A DNA stretch of 35,870 nucleotides from DASYVD01 sp050693035 (GTDB lineage: Bacteria; Actinomycetota; UBA4738; CALAEC01), in assembly GCA_050693035.1 (NCBI GenBank), contig JBOGWB010000035.1:1-35870 (forward strand), written 5' to 3'. Below, piece after piece: positions 6,831-14,034 of the stretch. Made by a program: the position numbers and the translations under genes. The first letter of the stretch is position 1. Each line of letters starts with the position of its first letter. The notes under the pieces are model-generated. The model had not been told where the DNA came from and ran no database searches. It saw only the letters and a program-made list of their open reading frames with translations.

Positions 6831-7312
6831 TGGAGATCGTCATCCGAGCCTCGGTCGTCTATTTCATGATCTGGATCCTGATCAGAGCGCTGGGCAAGCG
6901 AGAGCTCTCCGAGATGAGCGCGTTCGAGTTGGTGCTGCTGGTGTCCATCGGGGACCTGGTGCAACAGGGTGTGACACAGGAGGACTACTCGGTCACCGGG
7001 GCCTTCCTGGCGATCGGCACGCTGGGCTTCTGGGTCCTCCTGTGGTCCTTCGTGAGCTTCCGGTTCAAGCCCACGCGGGGGTTGATCGAGGGACATCCCG
7101 TGATCGTGGTGCGCGATGGTCGAGTCCAGCGGGAGGCCCTCCGAGTCGAGCGGGTGACGGTCGACGAGCTCCTCGACGCAGCGCGAGAGCAGGGGATCGG
7201 CGACCTCCGTCACGTGAAGTTCGGCGTTCTCGAAGCCAGCGGGAAGTTCTCGTTCCTCACGGACGACGGCGGCCGTCGCCGCCGGCGCGGGAGGGATCGG
7301 ATCGCAGACTGA
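6830..7312 (+). CDS. DUF421 (YetF/YcaP-like) membrane protein
   Basis: A 160-residue protein. It has two to three N-terminal membrane helices (residues about 3-22, 31-46 and 56-80) followed by a small cytoplasmic alpha/beta domain. RALGKRELSEMSAFELVLLVSIGDLVQQ is the DUF421 signature, and the later GHPVIVVRDGRVQREALR and DLRHVKFGVLEASGKFSFL match its soluble half. The molecular role of DUF421 proteins is poorly known; some are linked to spore or envelope functions. It starts inside the stop codon of the preceding membrane protein gene and ends ten bases from the convergent sdhB. Confidence 0.85.
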   Translation: MEIVIRASVVYFMIWILIRALGKRELSEMSAFELVLLVSIGDLVQQGVTQEDYSVTGAFLAIGTLGFWVLLWSFVSFRFKPTRGLIEGHPVIVVRDGRVQREALRVERVTVDELLDAAREQGIGDLRHVKFGVLEASGKFSFLTDDGGRRRRRGRDRIAD

Positions 7313-7322
7313 AGGTTCCGGC

Positions 7323-8021
7323 CTACAGGCGCTCGAACAGGATGGCCCGCTTCACCTCTTGGATGGCCTGGGTGACCTTGATGCCGCGCGGGCAGGCCTC
7401 GGTGCAGTTGAACGTGGTGCGACAGCGGAACACGCCCGTCTTTTCGGCGAGCACTCCGAGGCGTTCGTTGGCTCCCCGGTCCCTCGAGTCGAAGATGAAC
7501 CGGTGGGCGTTCACGATGGCGGCGGGGCCGATGTACTTGCCGTCTCCCCAGAAGATCGGACACGAGGTCGTGCAGGCAGCGCAGAGGATGCACTTCGTCG
7601 TGTCGTCGAAGCGCTCCCGTTCCTCTGGGCTCTGGGGTCGCTCCCGGTCGCCGGCGTCCTCGTCGTTGATCAGGTAGGGCAGGACAGCTCGGTACCCTTC
7701 GAAGAACGGCTCCATGTCGACGATGAGGTCCTTCTTCACCGGAAGGCCGCGGATCGGTTCGATGGTCACCTTCGGCGCCACGTCCTTCACCAGCACCTTG
7801 CAGGCCAGTGCGTTCTTCCCGTCGACCAGGATGGCGTCCGAGCCACAGATGCCGTGTGCGCACGACCGCCGGAGGGCCAGCGTGCCGTCGTGGCGCCACT
7901 TGACCTCATGGAGGGCGTCGAGGAGCCGATCGGACGGCTCCATCTCCACCGTGAACTCGTCCCACCACGGGTCGGCGCGGATCTCGGGGTTATACCGGCG
8001 GATGCGCAGCGTCAAGTCCAT
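7323..8021 (-). CDS. sdhB: Succinate dehydrogenase iron-sulfur subunit
   Basis: This 232-residue electron-transfer subunit carries three clusters. The plant-type [2Fe-2S] site has Cys54, Cys59, Asp62 and Cys74. The Asp in the third position (CGSDA) is the same substitution as Asp63 of E. coli SdhB and differs from the Cys of FrdB. The ferredoxin half has C144ILC147AAC150TTSC154P and the later C200, C206 and C210 region for the [4Fe-4S], [3Fe-4S] set. The best partners are SdhC, SdhD and SdhA at 11396-13950, although three fumarate reductase genes lie between. The ATG at 8021 is nine bases after a TATCAT box, and the gap to frdD is 84 bases, so sdhB may have its own promoter. Confidence 0.92.
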   Translation of the reverse strand: MDLTLRIRRYNPEIRADPWWDEFTVEMEPSDRLLDALHEVKWRHDGTLALRRSCAHGICGSDAILVDGKNALACKVLVKDVAPKVTIEPIRGLPVKKDLIVDMEPFFEGYRAVLPYLINDEDAGDRERPQSPEERERFDDTTKCILCAACTTSCPIFWGDGKYIGPAAIVNAHRFIFDSRDRGANERLGVLAEKTGVFRCRTTFNCTEACPRGIKVTQAIQEVKRAILFERL

Positions 8022-8030
8022 CGGCGACCG

Positions 8031-8036
8031 ATGATA
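8031..8036 (-). promoter_or_regulatory. -10 box TATCAT before sdhB
   Basis: TATCAT on the minus strand ends nine bases before the sdhB ATG, in the 84-base gap after frdD. It would allow sdhB to be made independently of the upstream frd genes. Confidence 0.4.
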
Positions 8037-8105
8037 TCGCGGCTGCGCCCGCTGCCCCCTCCTGGGACCCGCCGACCGGGGGGCGCATCGAAGAGCGACC
8101 CCGGA

Positions 8106-8489
8106 TCAGATGAGAACGAGCACCCACACCGTGAGGGCCGTGCCAACCACGGCGGTCCCGTAGCAGGCCGCGGCGATGTGCAGCTTTGCGCCGTGGATGC
8201 CGAGCTCGTGGTGCATGGTGAACCGGAACCGGTGGGCCCAGTGGAACAGGGGCAGGCTGACCAGCATCCCGAGGTAGAGCTTGGTCACCGGGTGGCGCAC
8301 GAGGTCGATGACCCGCTCGTAGGACAATGCGTCGTCGGGAAGCCATCCGAGGGTGAAGGCGATCCCCAGGATCGCGATGTGGACGGGAAAGAGGAATGCG
8401 GCCACCATCCCGCCCGCCGAGAAGAGCGACCAGAAGGCGAGCTCCGGCGAAGGCAGCGGGTTCTTCTGCTGCTGCTTCGTCTTGGCCAT
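8106..8489 (-). CDS. frdD: Fumarate reductase membrane anchor subunit D
   Basis: A 127-residue protein with three membrane helices (about residues 26-48, 70-88 and 103-126). PSPELAFWSLFSAGGMVAAF and the His-rich segment HWAHRFRFTMHHELGIHG match the FrdD anchor of E. coli/mycobacterial-type quinol:fumarate reductases, in which a His near the second helix lies close to the menaquinone. It lacks the b-haem His pattern of the SdhC/D pair encoded upstream. It starts three bases after the frdBC stop codon, so the two are co-translated. The ORF continues upstream in the same frame but there shadows frdBC. Confidence 0.85.
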   Translation of the reverse strand: MAKTKQQQKNPLPSPELAFWSLFSAGGMVAAFLFPVHIAILGIAFTLGWLPDDALSYERVIDLVRHPVTKLYLGMLVSLPLFHWAHRFRFTMHHELGIHGAKLHIAAACYGTAVVGTALTVWVLVLI

Positions 8490-8491
8490 CG

Positions 8492-9646
8492 TTAGAACCA
8501 GACGTGGAAGTAGGCGACGATGGCGGAGACCGCGATGAACGCCCCGACGAGCGCTCCGAGCTTGACCGGACCCGGCAGGGCCTTCCCCAGGAGCCGGACC
8601 ACCTGGACGTGGGCCGTCAGGCGTAACCACGTACCCGTGTGGTACAGGACGGCGCCCAGGATGACCACGGAGACGGCGATGATCGCGGGCAGGCCCAACC
8701 ACCGGAGGAACGCCGCGTAGGCCTCCGGCCCCCGGTACAGCGCAAACAGGAACAGCAGGAGGAACACCGACCAGGCCGCCACGAACACCGACGTGAGCTC
8801 TCGGGCCGCGAATCGCCGGTAGGGGACGGTCCTCAGCCACCAGGAACGGGGCATCTTGGGGACGTGGACCGGGTACCGCCGGCCTGCCCCCGTCCTCACC
8901 TTGGGCCTCTCGAACGGCCACACGACCGAGCGGAGGGTGTCGGTGGCCGCGGCCACCTTGGACCGCTGGATGGCCGCCGCGGGGTCGACGTCCTTGGGGC
9001 ACACCACCGAGCATTCGCCGACGAAGGTGCAGTCCCAGATGCCCCAGTCGACCTCCAGGACTTCCTTTCGCTCGGCCCGTCCCTGGTCCCTGGAGTCGAG
9101 GTCGTACCGGTGGGCCATGGCGATCGCCGCAGGGCCGAGGAACTCGGGGTCCTGACCGTAGACCGGGCAGGCCGAGTAGCAGAGCATGCAGTTGATGCAC
9201 ATGCTGAACTGCTTGTAGCGGTCGATCTCCTCGGGGGTCTGAAGATATTCGCCCTCTCCGACGGGTTTCTCTTGCTCTCGGATGATCCAGGGTTTGACCT
9301 CTTTCAGCTTCTCCATGAAGTCGGTCATGTCGACGACCAAGTCGCGAACCACAGGGAAGTGCTGGAGGGGTTCGACGACGACGGGCTCCGGGCGAAACTC
9401 TCGCAGAAACGTGGCGCAGGTGAGCCGGGGCTCCCCGTTCACCATCATCCCGCAGGACCCGCACACGCCCATGCGGCACGACCAGCGATAGGCGAGGCTC
9501 CCGTCGATGTCGTCCTTGATGTGGTTCAGTGCGTCGAGGACGACCATGTCCTCGCGGTACGGGACCTCGTATTCGTCGTAGTAGGGCACGGGGACGTGTC
9601 CCGGCCGCCACCGGGCCACCTTCAGCGCCATCCTCTCTTCGGCCAT
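8492..9646 (-). CDS. frdBC: Fumarate reductase FrdB-FrdC fusion protein
   Basis: A 384-residue single chain. Residues 1-245 are the FrdB iron-sulfur subunit: [2Fe-2S] ligands Cys57, Cys62, Cys65, Cys77, then C150INC153MLC156YSAC160P, and Cys206, Cys212, Cys216. All four [2Fe-2S] ligands are Cys, as in FrdB and unlike the sdhB product. Residues about 265-384 are the FrdC anchor: RSWWLRTVPYRRF, then RGPEAYAAFLRW, then HTGTWLRLTAH, with helices near 286-304, 318-338 and 362-382. E. coli and mycobacteria encode FrdB and FrdC separately. No stop or frameshift interrupts the junction at about 245-265. The ATG at 9646 follows frdA by 11 bases; an ATG at 9631 behind GAAGAGAGG is an alternative start. 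Confidence 0.88.
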   Translation of the reverse strand: MAEERMALKVARWRPGHVPVPYYDEYEVPYREDMVVLDALNHIKDDIDGSLAYRWSCRMGVCGSCGMMVNGEPRLTCATFLREFRPEPVVVEPLQHFPVVRDLVVDMTDFMEKLKEVKPWIIREQEKPVGEGEYLQTPEEIDRYKQFSMCINCMLCYSACPVYGQDPEFLGPAAIAMAHRYDLDSRDQGRAERKEVLEVDWGIWDCTFVGECSVVCPKDVDPAAAIQRSKVAAATDTLRSVVWPFERPKVRTGAGRRYPVHVPKMPRSWWLRTVPYRRFAARELTSVFVAAWSVFLLLFLFALYRGPEAYAAFLRWLGLPAIIAVSVVILGAVLYHTGTWLRLTAHVQVVRLLGKALPGPVKLGALVGAFIAVSAIVAYFHVWF

Positions 9647-9657
9647 GTCCGACGTTC

Positions 9658-11367
9658 CTAATATTCTCTCTCGGCGGGCGGCCATCGGGTGATCGTCACG
9701 TCGCGGTACTCGATCCGTGGCCCCTTCGGAGTGCTGACGGCCAGGCTGTGCCTCAGGAACTGCTCGTCATCGCGGGCTGGGTAGTCCGAGCGAGTGTGCG
9801 ATCCCCGGGACTCCCGCCGCTCGAGGCCCGATGCGACCACCGACTCCGCCACGTCGAGCATGCTGCCGAGCTCCAGGGCCGCTACCAGCTCGGTATTGAA
9901 GGCTCGGTCCCGATCGTCGAGGCTCAGGTTCGAGTATTGATCCCGAAGCTTGCGGATCTGTTCGACTGCCTCCTTGAGCGACTCCTCGGTCCGGTAGATG
10001 CCCGCTCCCTTCTCCATCACCGCCTGGAGGTTCCGGCGGATCGCCCCGACCCGTTCCCCGCCTCCCGGCTTATCCAGGTAGTCCTCGAGCAGCCGGTCCT
10101 GTTCCTCCTGGGCGAGCTTGACGAGGGGGGCGCGTTTCGGGGCTGCTGCGTCGAGAGCGTCCTGCGCCGCCTGCCTCCCCGCCCTGGCCCCGAACACCAG
10201 GCACTCGCTGAGGGAGTTCGAGCCCAGCCGGTTGGCCCCGTTGATGCTCACGCAGGCGGCCTCCCCCGCGGCGTAGAGGCCAGGGAGCCGGGTCCGGCCC
10301 ACGATGTCGGTGTCGATCCCTCCCATCATGTAGTGGACCACCGGTCGCACCGGGATGGGCTCGTGGACCGGGTCGATCCCCACATAGTTCCGGGCCAGCT
10401 CTCGGACGAACGGCAGATTTCTGTCGATCGTCTCCTCGCCGAGGTGTCGGACGTCGAGGTGCACGTACTCGCCATAGGGACCCTCGAACGCCTGGCCCTT
10501 CTCGAACTCCTGCATGATCGCCCGGGAGAGGATGTCACGGGGCCCCAGCTCCATCTTGGACGGGATGTAGTCCTCGAGGAACCGCCTCTCCTGCTTGTTC
10601 AGCAGGTACCCGCCCTCCCCCCGGGCGGCCTCGGTGATGAGGATCCCGGTTCCGGGCAGGCCGGTTGGATGGTACTGCACGAACTCCATGTCCTTGAGGG
10701 GGACGCCCGCCCGGTAGGCTAGCGCCATCCCGTCGCCCGTCTTGATGGCCCCGTTCGTGGTGAAGGAATAGACACGCCCCGCGCCACCGGTGCATACGAT
10801 GACGGCCCTTCCGATGATGCATCGCACCTCGGTGTCGCGGAGATCCATGGCGGCCACCCCCGCGCACCGGCCCTCCTCGACCAGCAGATTCGTCACGAAG
10901 AACTCGTCGTAGCGGGCGATACGTTCGTACTTCAGGGAAGTCTGGAAGAGGGCGTGGAGAAGGTGGAAGCCGGTCTTGTCGGCCGCGAACAGCGTTCGGT
11001 TCACGCTCATCCCGCCGAACGCCCGGACGGCGAGCCGCCCGTCCGGTTCACGGCTCCACGGACATCCCCAGTGCTCCAGCCGGACCATCTCCGGAAAGCA
11101 CTCGGCGACGAAAGCCTCCACGGCGTCCTGGTCGGCGAGCCAGTCGCTCCCACGAATGGTGTCGAAGGCGTGGAGGTCGAGGCTGTCGTCCTTCCGGACG
11201 ACCGCTCCCGCTCCACCCTCCGCGGAGACGGTGTGGCTGCGCATCGGGTAGACCTTGGACACCAGGGCGATGCTCAGGGCATCCGAGACTTCGGCGGCAG
11301 CGATGGCCGCCCGGAGACCCGCGGCCCCTCCTCCCACGATGACGATGTCGTGAGCCAGCGTCTCCAT
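9658..11367 (-). CDS. frdA: Fumarate reductase flavoprotein subunit
   Basis: This 569-residue FAD subunit reduces fumarate to succinate with electrons from FrdBCD, probably from menaquinol. It has the FAD motif GGGAAGLRAA at about 12-21 and the covalent flavin His45 in MRSHTVSAEGG. GCPWSREPDGRLAVRAFGGM and FAADKTGFHLLHALFQTSL are closer to E. coli FrdA than to SdhA. Further motifs are QYHPTGLPGTGILITEAARGEGG with the dicarboxylate-binding and active Arg region, and HGANRLGSNS-type INGANRLGSNSLSE. It lies 28 bases after sdhA. A GTG directly before the ATG (11370) is an equally possible start; AGGAG lies five bases before that GTG. Confidence 0.9.
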   Translation of the reverse strand: METLAHDIVIVGGGAAGLRAAIAAAEVSDALSIALVSKVYPMRSHTVSAEGGAGAVVRKDDSLDLHAFDTIRGSDWLADQDAVEAFVAECFPEMVRLEHWGCPWSREPDGRLAVRAFGGMSVNRTLFAADKTGFHLLHALFQTSLKYERIARYDEFFVTNLLVEEGRCAGVAAMDLRDTEVRCIIGRAVIVCTGGAGRVYSFTTNGAIKTGDGMALAYRAGVPLKDMEFVQYHPTGLPGTGILITEAARGEGGYLLNKQERRFLEDYIPSKMELGPRDILSRAIMQEFEKGQAFEGPYGEYVHLDVRHLGEETIDRNLPFVRELARNYVGIDPVHEPIPVRPVVHYMMGGIDTDIVGRTRLPGLYAAGEAACVSINGANRLGSNSLSECLVFGARAGRQAAQDALDAAAPKRAPLVKLAQEEQDRLLEDYLDKPGGGERVGAIRRNLQAVMEKGAGIYRTEESLKEAVEQIRKLRDQYSNLSLDDRDRAFNTELVAALELGSMLDVAESVVASGLERRESRGSHTRSDYPARDDEQFLRHSLAVSTPKGPRIEYRDVTITRWPPAEREY

Positions 11368-11395
11368 CACACGCGCTCCTGCCGGGGGCTGCTCA

Positions 11396-13129
11396 TCAGT
11401 ACTTCCGCTCCATGGGCACGTAGGATCCCAGCTTCACCGGCTTGTACTCCAGGCGCACGGACCCGTCCCGCTCCCGGTAGGCCAGGGAGTGGCGGAGCCA
11501 ATGCTCGTCGTCCCGGAGGGGGTGGTCCTCCCGATAGTGCCCGCCCCGGCTCTCCGCCCGGGCCAGGGCAGCGGCCACCAGGGTCTCCGCGCAGTCCAGG
11601 AGGAACTCCAGCTCTACGGCCTCCATGAGGTCGGTGTTGTAGACCCTGCCCTTGTCCTGGACCGTGGCGCGCCCGTAGCGCTCCCGGAGCGGGCCGAGGA
11701 TCTCCTGCATCTTCCGCACGCTCTCCTCGGTGCGCACCACCCCGGCCAGCTCGGACATGTTCTCCTGCAACTCCTCCCGTATCTGCGGGATCCCTTCGGT
11801 CCCCGTGGTGCCCAAGAGCCTCTGGAGCAGCTCGCCGGTCGGCCTCTCCGGGTGCTTGGGGAGCTGCGCGAGGCTGGCCTCCTGAGCGTACCCGGCCATG
11901 TGCCGTCCTCCCCGCTTGCCGAACACCACGATGTCCAGGAGCGAGTTGGTTCCCAGCCGGTTCGCCCCATGCACCGACACGCAGGCGCACTCTCCGGCAG
12001 CGTAGAGCCCTGGCACCGGCTCCTCGGCCTCGCCGAGCACAACCCGACCGTCCACGTCGGTGGGGATTCCCCCCATCCCGTAGTGCGCCGTGGGCTGGAT
12101 GGGGATCGGCTCCCGCAGGGGCTCCACCCCGAGATAGATCCGGGCGAACTCCGTGACGTCCGGGATCTTCTTCTCGATGATCTCGGGGTCCAAGTGGCGG
12201 ACGTCGAGGTGCACGTAGTCCTTCCCTTCGACCCCTCGGCCCTCGTGGATCTCGTGGTAGATGGCCCGGGCAATCATGTCCCGGGGGGCCAGGTCCTTGA
12301 TCGTGGGGGCGTAACGTTCCATGAACCGCTCACCCTCGCCGTTGAGGAGGATGCCGCCCTCCCCCCGAACGGCCTCCGAAATGAGGATCCCCATCTTGTA
12401 GATGCCGGTGGGATGGAACTGGAAGAACTCCATGTCCTCGAGCGGGATGCCCCGCCGGTAACACACGCCTAGTCCGTCGCCGGTCAGGGTGTGCGCGTTG
12501 GAGGTGATCTTGAACATCTTCCCGTAGCCCCCCGTGGCGAACAGCACCGCGTTGGCACGGAACACGTGAAGCTCACCCGTGGCGAGCTCGTATGCGACCA
12601 CACCGGCCGCTCGGTCTCCGTCGAACAAGAGGTCGAGGACGTAGAACTCGTTGAAGAACCGGACGTCCCTCTTGATGCATTGCTGGTACAAGGTCTGCAG
12701 GATCATGTGGCCGGTCCGGTCCGCCGCGAAGCACGCGCGCTTGACGGGAGCCTCCCCATGGTTGCGGGTGTGTCCACCGAACCGTCGCTGGTCGATCTTG
12801 CCCTCGGGGGTCCGGTTAAACGGGAATCCCCAGTGCTCGAGCTCGATCACCGCGTCGATGGCTTCACGGCACATGACCTCGGCGGCGGGCTGGTCGACAA
12901 GGTAGTCTCCGCCCTTCACCGTGTCGAAGGTATGCCATTCGGGTGAATCCTCCTCCACGTTGCCGAGCGCTGCGCACATCCCTCCCTGTGCCGTTCCGGT
13001 GTGAGAACGCGTTGGGTAGAGCTTGGAGATCACCGCGGTGCGGACCCGGTCGGCGGTCTCGATGGCGGCGCGAAGTCCGGCACCGCCCGCGCCCACGATC
13101 ACCGCGTCGTAGGTGTGGGTTTGCGTCAT
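11396..13129 (-). CDS. sdhA: Succinate dehydrogenase flavoprotein subunit
   Basis: A 577-residue FAD subunit that oxidises succinate to fumarate. It has GAGGAGLRAA at 13-22 and the covalent flavin His43 in PTRSHTGTAQGGM. Further along are GFPFNRTPEGKIDQRRFGGH, FAADRTGHMILQTLYQQC, QFHPTGIYKMGILISEAVRG and VHGANRLGTNSLLDIVVFG, all typical of SdhA and distinct from the adjacent FrdA. Its ATG shares one base with the sdhD stop (TGATG). The open frame runs far upstream but there overlaps sdhD in another frame. After sdhA the operon passes directly to frdA rather than to sdhB, which is unusual. Confidence 0.93.
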   Translation of the reverse strand: MTQTHTYDAVIVGAGGAGLRAAIETADRVRTAVISKLYPTRSHTGTAQGGMCAALGNVEEDSPEWHTFDTVKGGDYLVDQPAAEVMCREAIDAVIELEHWGFPFNRTPEGKIDQRRFGGHTRNHGEAPVKRACFAADRTGHMILQTLYQQCIKRDVRFFNEFYVLDLLFDGDRAAGVVAYELATGELHVFRANAVLFATGGYGKMFKITSNAHTLTGDGLGVCYRRGIPLEDMEFFQFHPTGIYKMGILISEAVRGEGGILLNGEGERFMERYAPTIKDLAPRDMIARAIYHEIHEGRGVEGKDYVHLDVRHLDPEIIEKKIPDVTEFARIYLGVEPLREPIPIQPTAHYGMGGIPTDVDGRVVLGEAEEPVPGLYAAGECACVSVHGANRLGTNSLLDIVVFGKRGGRHMAGYAQEASLAQLPKHPERPTGELLQRLLGTTGTEGIPQIREELQENMSELAGVVRTEESVRKMQEILGPLRERYGRATVQDKGRVYNTDLMEAVELEFLLDCAETLVAAALARAESRGGHYREDHPLRDDEHWLRHSLAYRERDGSVRLEYKPVKLGSYVPMERKY

Positions 13130-13548
13130 CACACCCGGAACTGGGATGGATCGAATGTGAAGACGATGACCGTACCGAGGGCGAACAGCGTCATCCCGAC
13201 GATCCCGAAGAAGGAGTTCCACGCCAGCCGCCAGCCCGGCCGCCGGACGTAGTCCATGATGATCACCCGGAGCCCAGCCAGACCGTGCAGCAAGGCGAGC
13301 GATAGCATCAACCAGTCCCATGTTCGCCAGAACCCGCCGGCCCATCGCTCGGCCACGAAGTCGAAGTTGACGCGCTGCACCCCTTCCTCCAACACGTGCA
13401 TGATCAGGACGTGCCCGACCGCCAGGAAGAGGAGAACGATCCCGGACAGGCGCATGAACAGCCATGTCCATAGCTCGAACCCGGCGGGACGCTCACGCCC
13501 GGTCGAAGCGCGCGGCTCCGTTGCGGCGGGATGTGCTCGCACGGCCAA
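13129..13548 (-). CDS. sdhD: Succinate dehydrogenase membrane anchor subunit D
   Basis: A 139-residue hydrophobic subunit. A 25-residue soluble N-terminus is followed by three membrane helices (about 28-50, 75-95 and 110-132). FELWTWLFMRLSGIVLLFLAVGHVLIMH carries the Arg-Ser/quinone-site pattern and a His for haem b. LHGLAGLRVIIMDY matches the second helix of actinobacterial SdhD. The start is uncertain: TTG at 13548 lies immediately after the sdhC stop with GAGGGG nine bases upstream, while GTG at 13542 is an alternative. It is coupled to sdhA by a one-base overlap. Confidence 0.85.
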   Translation of the reverse strand: MAVRAHPAATEPRASTGRERPAGFELWTWLFMRLSGIVLLFLAVGHVLIMHVLEEGVQRVNFDFVAERWAGGFWRTWDWLMLSLALLHGLAGLRVIIMDYVRRPGWRLAWNSFFGIVGMTLFALGTVIVFTFDPSQFRV

Positions 13549-13950
13549 CTAGAACAGCCCCTCTTCCATGATCGCCTGCACGATCCGGGTTCCCATGAGC
13601 CAGGCGATCGGGGCCATCGCCGCGGCGAAGAGCGTCGCCGTGGCCCAAAACAGTCGAGCCTGGTAGAGGGAGGCCCTCGGCCAGAAGTCGATGACCATGA
13701 TGCGGATCCCGTTGAGGGCGTGGTAGATGACCGCCCCCACCAGGCCGAGCTCCATGATCTGGATGATCGGATGGTGGTAGACGGCCACCACCTTGTTGTA
13801 GGCGCCCGGGCCCCATGCCACCAGGGCCGTGTCGACGATGTGGACGAAGAGAAAGGCCAGGATGCCGACCCCAGTGACCCGGTGGGCGATCCAGGACCAC
13901 TGGCCTTCCCGGCCCTTGTACAGGCTTCCGAACTCGGAGGTCCGCTTCAA
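13549..13950 (-). CDS. sdhC: Succinate dehydrogenase cytochrome b556 subunit C
   Basis: This 133-residue integral membrane subunit has three helices (about 22-44, 62-85 and 103-124). GQWSWIAHRVTGVGILAFLFVHIVDTALV contains the SdhC Ser-x-x-x-Arg quinone-site motif and the His in helix I. YHALNGIRIMVIDFWP carries the haem-ligand His of helix II. It is the first gene of the sdhCDA-frdA-frdBC-frdD series. The TTG start follows a TAGACT -10 box by 13 bases. It is divergent from the mutase gene, and the 84-base gap holds promoters for both. Confidence 0.88.
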   Translation of the reverse strand: MKRTSEFGSLYKGREGQWSWIAHRVTGVGILAFLFVHIVDTALVAWGPGAYNKVVAVYHHPIIQIMELGLVGAVIYHALNGIRIMVIDFWPRASLYQARLFWATATLFAAAMAPIAWLMGTRIVQAIMEEGLF

Positions 13951-13963
13951 GAGATCGGTCCCC

Positions 13964-13969
13964 AGTCTA
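13964..13969 (-). promoter_or_regulatory. -10 box TAGACT of the sdh/frd operon
   Basis: TAGACT on the minus strand lies 13 bases before the sdhC TTG, giving a predicted leader of about seven bases. It lies about 50 bases from the opposing box of the mutase gene. Confidence 0.45.
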
Positions 13970-14020
13970 TCGTCGCGACGGGGCTCCCCGGAGCGGTCCC
14001 AGGGGCGCTCCGCCGGGAGT

Positions 14021-14026
14021 TAGGCT
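14021..14026 (+). promoter_or_regulatory. -10 box TAGGCT before the mutase gene
   Basis: TAGGCT is followed by eight bases and then the ATG at 14035. There is no ribosome-binding site, so a near-leaderless message is likely. No cobalamin riboswitch fits in the 84-base gap. Confidence 0.5.
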
Positions 14027-14034
14027 AGGCCCCG

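Noticed and set aside
13951..14034. Cobalamin riboswitch before the B12-dependent mutase gene
   Set aside because: The divergent gap is only 84 bases and the -10 box lies eight bases before the ATG, leaving no leader for a riboswitch.
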